Origin: Gemmatimonadales bacterium UBA1120
GTDB taxonomy: Bacteria > Gemmatimonadota > Gemmatimonadetes > Longimicrobiales > Gaopeijiaceae
NCBI GenBank assembly: GCA_002313925.1
Contig: DCAZ01000077.1
Span: 1-17,990, forward strand
Length of the DNA: 17,990 bases
Direction: 5' to 3'
Under the pieces are notes generated by a model. It was not told the origin of the DNA, searched no databases, and saw only the letters and a program-made list of their open reading frames with translations. Shown piece by piece: positions 15,584-17,990 of this stretch (position 1 is its first letter; the number at the start of each line of letters is the position of its first letter). Both the position numbers and the translations under genes were made by a program.

Positions 15584-16192
15584 ATGCCCCTGACGAAGCG
15601 TCAGAAGGAAATCCTCGACTACATCGGAGACTTCATTGGCGACAGAGGGTATGCACCGAGCTTTGAAGAAATCGCACAATCTTTCGGGTATTCTTCACTC
15701 GCAACGGTTCATGAGCATCTTAGCAATCTGGAGCGCAAAGGCTACATAAGGAAGTCCTATAACGAGAGTCGTTCAGTCGAACTCGTAAGCCAGCATCACG
15801 GACAACCCTCGGTTGAGCTCCCCCTCCTCGGTGCCATCGCGGCGGGACTCCCGATCGAAGCGATAGCTGACAATGAAACGCTTACCGTACCACCGGATAT
15901 GGTCCGGAAAAGAAAAGACAACTATGTGCTCCGAGTTGAGGGTAACTCGATGATTGACGAGCAAATTCGGGATGGAGACTATATAGTCGTGCAGGCTCAG
16001 CAGAGCGCTGAGGATGGACAAATGGTCGTAGCTCTCGTGTCGGGTGAATCTGCTACCGTAAAAAAGCTATACCGGGAGGACGGGAATCAGATCCGGCTGC
16101 AGCCAGCGAATCAAACGATGGAATCAATCATGGTGGACGCAAATGAAGTTCAGGTTCAAGGAGTGGTAGTAGGCGTCATCCGTAAGTATTGA
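15584..16192 (+). CDS. lexA: SOS repressor LexA
   Basis: LexA represses DNA-damage genes and self-cleaves when RecA filaments form. The 202-residue protein has an N-terminal winged helix-turn-helix (1-65) with recognition region SSLATVHEHLSNL (37-49), then an S24-type protease domain. The cleavage site is A87-G88 (GAIAAGLP), the catalytic Ser is S122 (VEGNSMID), and the Lys is K160 (ATVKKLY), all matching E. coli A84-G85, S119 and K156. The frame opens at 15485, but the ATG at 15584 with GGAGAG upstream gives the normal N terminus MPLTKRQKEIL. It lies between trpD and trpC on the opposite strand. The recognition helix differs from E. coli, so the operator should differ too. Confidence 0.97.
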   Translation: MPLTKRQKEILDYIGDFIGDRGYAPSFEEIAQSFGYSSLATVHEHLSNLERKGYIRKSYNESRSVELVSQHHGQPSVELPLLGAIAAGLPIEAIADNETLTVPPDMVRKRKDNYVLRVEGNSMIDEQIRDGDYIVVQAQQSAEDGQMVVALVSGESATVKKLYREDGNQIRLQPANQTMESIMVDANEVQVQGVVVGVIRKY

Positions 16193-16229
16193 AGATGCTC
16201 TCTCGAGCTGACTTCCAACCTTCGTCACG

Positions 16230-17267
16230 TCACTGATTGCTTGCTATCCTTAGGCGTTCCAGTGCATCAGAAGCGGCACCAGAATCGATACTGGATCCAG
16301 CAAGCCTGACCCCTTCTTGCAGTGAAGTTGATTGATCTGCCACCGCGATCGCTGCTGCTGCATTAATTACAACAGCCGTTCGCGCTCCACCCTCTTGTCC
16401 TTTTAGAACCTTAAGGATAACCGCAGCATTATAGTCTGGGTCGCCCCCTACAAGAGATTCAAGAGCAGCCGGCTCGAGCCCGAGTTCCTCCGGTGTCACA
16501 TGGTATTCAAGAATTCCAGAATCTGATAACTCCGAGATGTAAGTAACCCCTGATGGACTGATTTCGTCCATGCCTGGATCACCATGCACGACGAAGGCTC
16601 GTAAATGCCCAATTTCTTGTAGTGCTCTCGCCACGAGACCACGTATGCGTGGGTCAGCAACGCCCATGACCTGCCGGAGAGCTCCCGCTGGATTAGTGAG
16701 AGGTCCGAGGACATTCATGATTGTGGTGATTCCTAGCGCTCGACGGACCGGTGCAACATGACGCATCGCAGGGTGCAAGAGAGGGGCAAACATAAAGACG
16801 ATCCCCACCTCTTCGAGGATTTCCCCCATCCTTTCAGGTGTGAGATTGATGTCCACTCCGAGTGCCTCAAGTACGTCAGCGCTTCCACTCCGGGAGGTAA
16901 ACGACCGATTGCCATGCTTTGCGATTGGGACACCTGCCCCTGCCGCAACTAACGCAGCCGCCGTAGAGATATTAAACGTGGTTACCGTCCCCCCACCCGT
17001 ACCTGCCGTATCAACTAATCTTTGAGGTTCCGATGAAAATACAGGCAACATGGCTTTACGGAGCGCGCGTACACCCCCCGCAATCTCTGTGTGCTTAGCA
17101 CCTCTCGTCCGTAATGCCGCCAGGAGACCTGCCATCTCAATTTCCGAAGCGGACCCATCCATAAATCGATCAAATGCGGCTTCAGACTCTGTCGTAGTTA
17201 GGCGTACCCCCTCAACAACCTTGCCTATGAGATCTACCAATTGGAGATCCACATCCTTTTCGGACAC
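16230..17267 (-). CDS. trpD: Anthranilate phosphoribosyltransferase
   Basis: TrpD transfers the phosphoribosyl group of PRPP to anthranilate, the second step of the branch. The 345-residue length is typical. PRPP and Mg2+ binding motifs are DTAGTGGG (86-93), NIST (99-102) and KHGNR (117-121); SGSADVLEALGV and NVLGPLTNPAGA follow. The frame opens upstream at 17297, but the GTG at 17267 has AGGAGA at ideal spacing and gives a normal N terminus. It is a separate transcription unit: lexA lies convergently downstream (37 bases between stops), and truA diverges upstream. trpE and trpG are not adjacent on the visible side. It is a simple TrpD, not fused to TrpG. Confidence 0.96.
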   Translation of the reverse strand: MSEKDVDLQLVDLIGKVVEGVRLTTTESEAAFDRFMDGSASEIEMAGLLAALRTRGAKHTEIAGGVRALRKAMLPVFSSEPQRLVDTAGTGGGTVTTFNISTAAALVAAGAGVPIAKHGNRSFTSRSGSADVLEALGVDINLTPERMGEILEEVGIVFMFAPLLHPAMRHVAPVRRALGITTIMNVLGPLTNPAGALRQVMGVADPRIRGLVARALQEIGHLRAFVVHGDPGMDEISPSGVTYISELSDSGILEYHVTPEELGLEPAALESLVGGDPDYNAAVILKVLKGQEGGARTAVVINAAAAIAVADQSTSLQEGVRLAGSSIDSGAASDALERLRIASNQ

Positions 17268-17300
17268 GCTAGTTCTCCTGAGTTCACATACTATCAATGT

Positions 17301-17323
17301 TGCTTAAAATCCTAAGCATCATA
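17301..17323 (-). promoter_or_regulatory. Candidate trpD -10 with operator-like palindrome
   Basis: TATGAT (17323-17318, 5 of 6 matches to the -10) on the minus strand runs into a perfect inverted repeat, TGCTTA-N6-TAAGCA (17318-17301), which would cover the transcription start about 44 bases before the trpD GTG. No good -35 is seen at 17 bases. A palindrome over the start site is a classic repressor position. The sequence does not resemble the E. coli TrpR operator, and the regulator is unknown. Confidence 0.4.
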
Positions 17324-17332
17324 GCGTCTTTG

Positions 17333-17360
17333 AGCTAATCCCCTGGGCTTGGGATAAGCT
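17333..17360. repeat. Inverted repeat upstream of truA promoter
   Basis: AGCTAATCCC (17333-17342), eight bases, GGGATAAGCT (17351-17360): 10-base arms with one mismatch. The right arm ends where the truA -35 (TTGACA) begins. No T tract follows on either strand, so a protein-binding site is more likely than a terminator. Confidence 0.5.
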
Positions 17361-17387
17361 TGACATCAACCCCTTCGGATCTACCTT
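17360..17387 (+). promoter_or_regulatory. Candidate truA promoter
   Basis: A perfect TTGACA (17360-17365) is followed after 16 bases by TACCTT (17382-17387, 3 of 6). Transcription would begin near 17394, the first base of the GTG start of truA. No Shine-Dalgarno precedes that GTG, so the message may be leaderless. Confidence 0.4.
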
Positions 17388-17393
17388 CCTGCG

Positions 17394-17990
17394 GTGGAAT
17401 CCCCGCAAGATGTACGACTACGGCTCACTGTCCATTACGACGGATCCGCCTTCCACGGCTGGCAGTCTCAACCTGACCGCAGAACTGTACAAGGGGAGCT
17501 CATGTCAGCCCTGAGCAACCTTGCTGACAGACCGATTTCCCTTATCGGAGCCGGCCGTACTGACGCTGGTGTGCATGCAACCGGACAAGTTGCATCTGCA
17601 GACATGCCCAGTTCATGGACCCCTGAAAGTCTTCGGAGATCCCTTAATGCTATCCTGCCACCAGAGATCTGGATCCAGTCTTCAAGCATCGCTCATCCGG
17701 ACTTCCATCCTAGGTACGATGCCATAGCCCGAACCTATCAGTACCAGGTCGGGATTGAACCCAAAGCACGTTCTCCGTTTCATGCAGGAACCTGTTGGAC
17801 TCTTGAAGGTCAGCTTGACTATAAGCTCCTAGAATTCGGAGCGAGCGAACTTGTGGGGGAACACTCTTTCGAAGCATTCGCGAAGTCAGGGCAACCTGAG
17901 CGAGGTTATCTCTGCAGCATATCTCAGGCTCATTGGAGTCACTCGGACCTTGGTTTCTGCTTTGAAATAACCGCCAACCGCTATCTTCAT
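17394..17990 (+). CDS. truA: tRNA pseudouridine synthase A, 3' end missing
   Basis: TruA converts uridines 38-40 of the tRNA anticodon stem to pseudouridine. A continuous 199-codon frame runs off the right edge. The N terminus LRLTVHYDGSAFHGWQSQP is characteristic, and the catalytic Asp is D57 in GAGRTDAGVHATGQVA (E. coli D60). RYDAIARTYQYQV and GEHSFEAFAKSG, then TANRYLH at the edge, are further landmarks. An in-frame TGA at 17361-17363 closes the frame upstream, and GTG at 17394 is the only usable start before the conserved region. About 60-80 residues at the C terminus are beyond the window. It diverges from trpD. Confidence 0.94.
   Translation, partial: MESPQDVRLRLTVHYDGSAFHGWQSQPDRRTVQGELMSALSNLADRPISLIGAGRTDAGVHATGQVASADMPSSWTPESLRRSLNAILPPEIWIQSSSIAHPDFHPRYDAIARTYQYQVGIEPKARSPFHAGTCWTLEGQLDYKLLEFGASELVGEHSFEAFAKSGQPERGYLCSISQAHWSHSDLGFCFEITANRYLH

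Noticed and set aside
15523..15585. ATG start for trpC at 15585
   Set aside because: It would overlap the lexA start and put the shared promoter inside coding DNA. The added residues do not look like TrpC.
1..17990. tRNA, rRNA, CRISPR, insertion sequence or prophage
   Set aside because: No repeat-spacer arrays, transposase or integrase frames, terminal repeats or tRNA-like cloverleaf were seen on either strand.

Overview
This window holds 18 protein-coding genes from a bacterial chromosome. They are densely packed housekeeping and biosynthetic genes, with no RNA gene, CRISPR array, insertion sequence or prophage that I can see. G+C looks close to one half by eye. The mix (YqeK with a LytR_C protein, a 7TM-HD phosphohydrolase between PhoH and YbeY, MgtE, MeaB, and a LexA with a 'SLATVHEHL' recognition region) is compatible with Gemmatimonadota, Acidobacteriota or a related phylum. 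This assignment is a guess from gene content, not a search. Most starts appear to be GTG or TTG.

Layout. (1) Bases 1-8752, minus strand: a run of VanZ-like protein, aspS, phoH, 7TM-HD protein, ybeY, mgtE and meaB, perhaps with a new gene beginning at the left edge. PhoH, the 7TM-HD protein and YbeY sit almost end to end. A terminator-like hairpin and a new promoter separate mgtE from meaB. (2) rlmN at 8832-9911 is on the plus strand, diverging from the VanZ-like gene. (3) Bases 9952-11825, minus strand: yqeK, a LytR_C protein and lepB, with a possible 25-codon upstream ORF touching the lepB start. (4) Bases 11936-17267: tryptophan genes trpD, then trpC-trpF-trpB-trpA, all on the minus strand. 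lexA, on the plus strand, is inserted between trpD and trpC. (5) truA starts at 17394 on the plus strand and runs off the right edge; it diverges from trpD across a 126-base region with two inverted repeats.

Together the trp genes give every step from anthranilate to tryptophan. trpE and trpG, which make anthranilate, are not in the window. The most notable points are the SOS repressor gene splitting the trp cluster with an operator-rich divergent region next to trpC; a Glu at the general-acid position of TrpF; the lepB 5' region (in-frame TGA plus overlapping upstream ORF); a MerR-like promoter geometry before meaB; and a probable leaderless truA. No gene-free stretch exceeds 180 bases. The longest is 1113-1292, which holds the hairpin and the meaB promoter.
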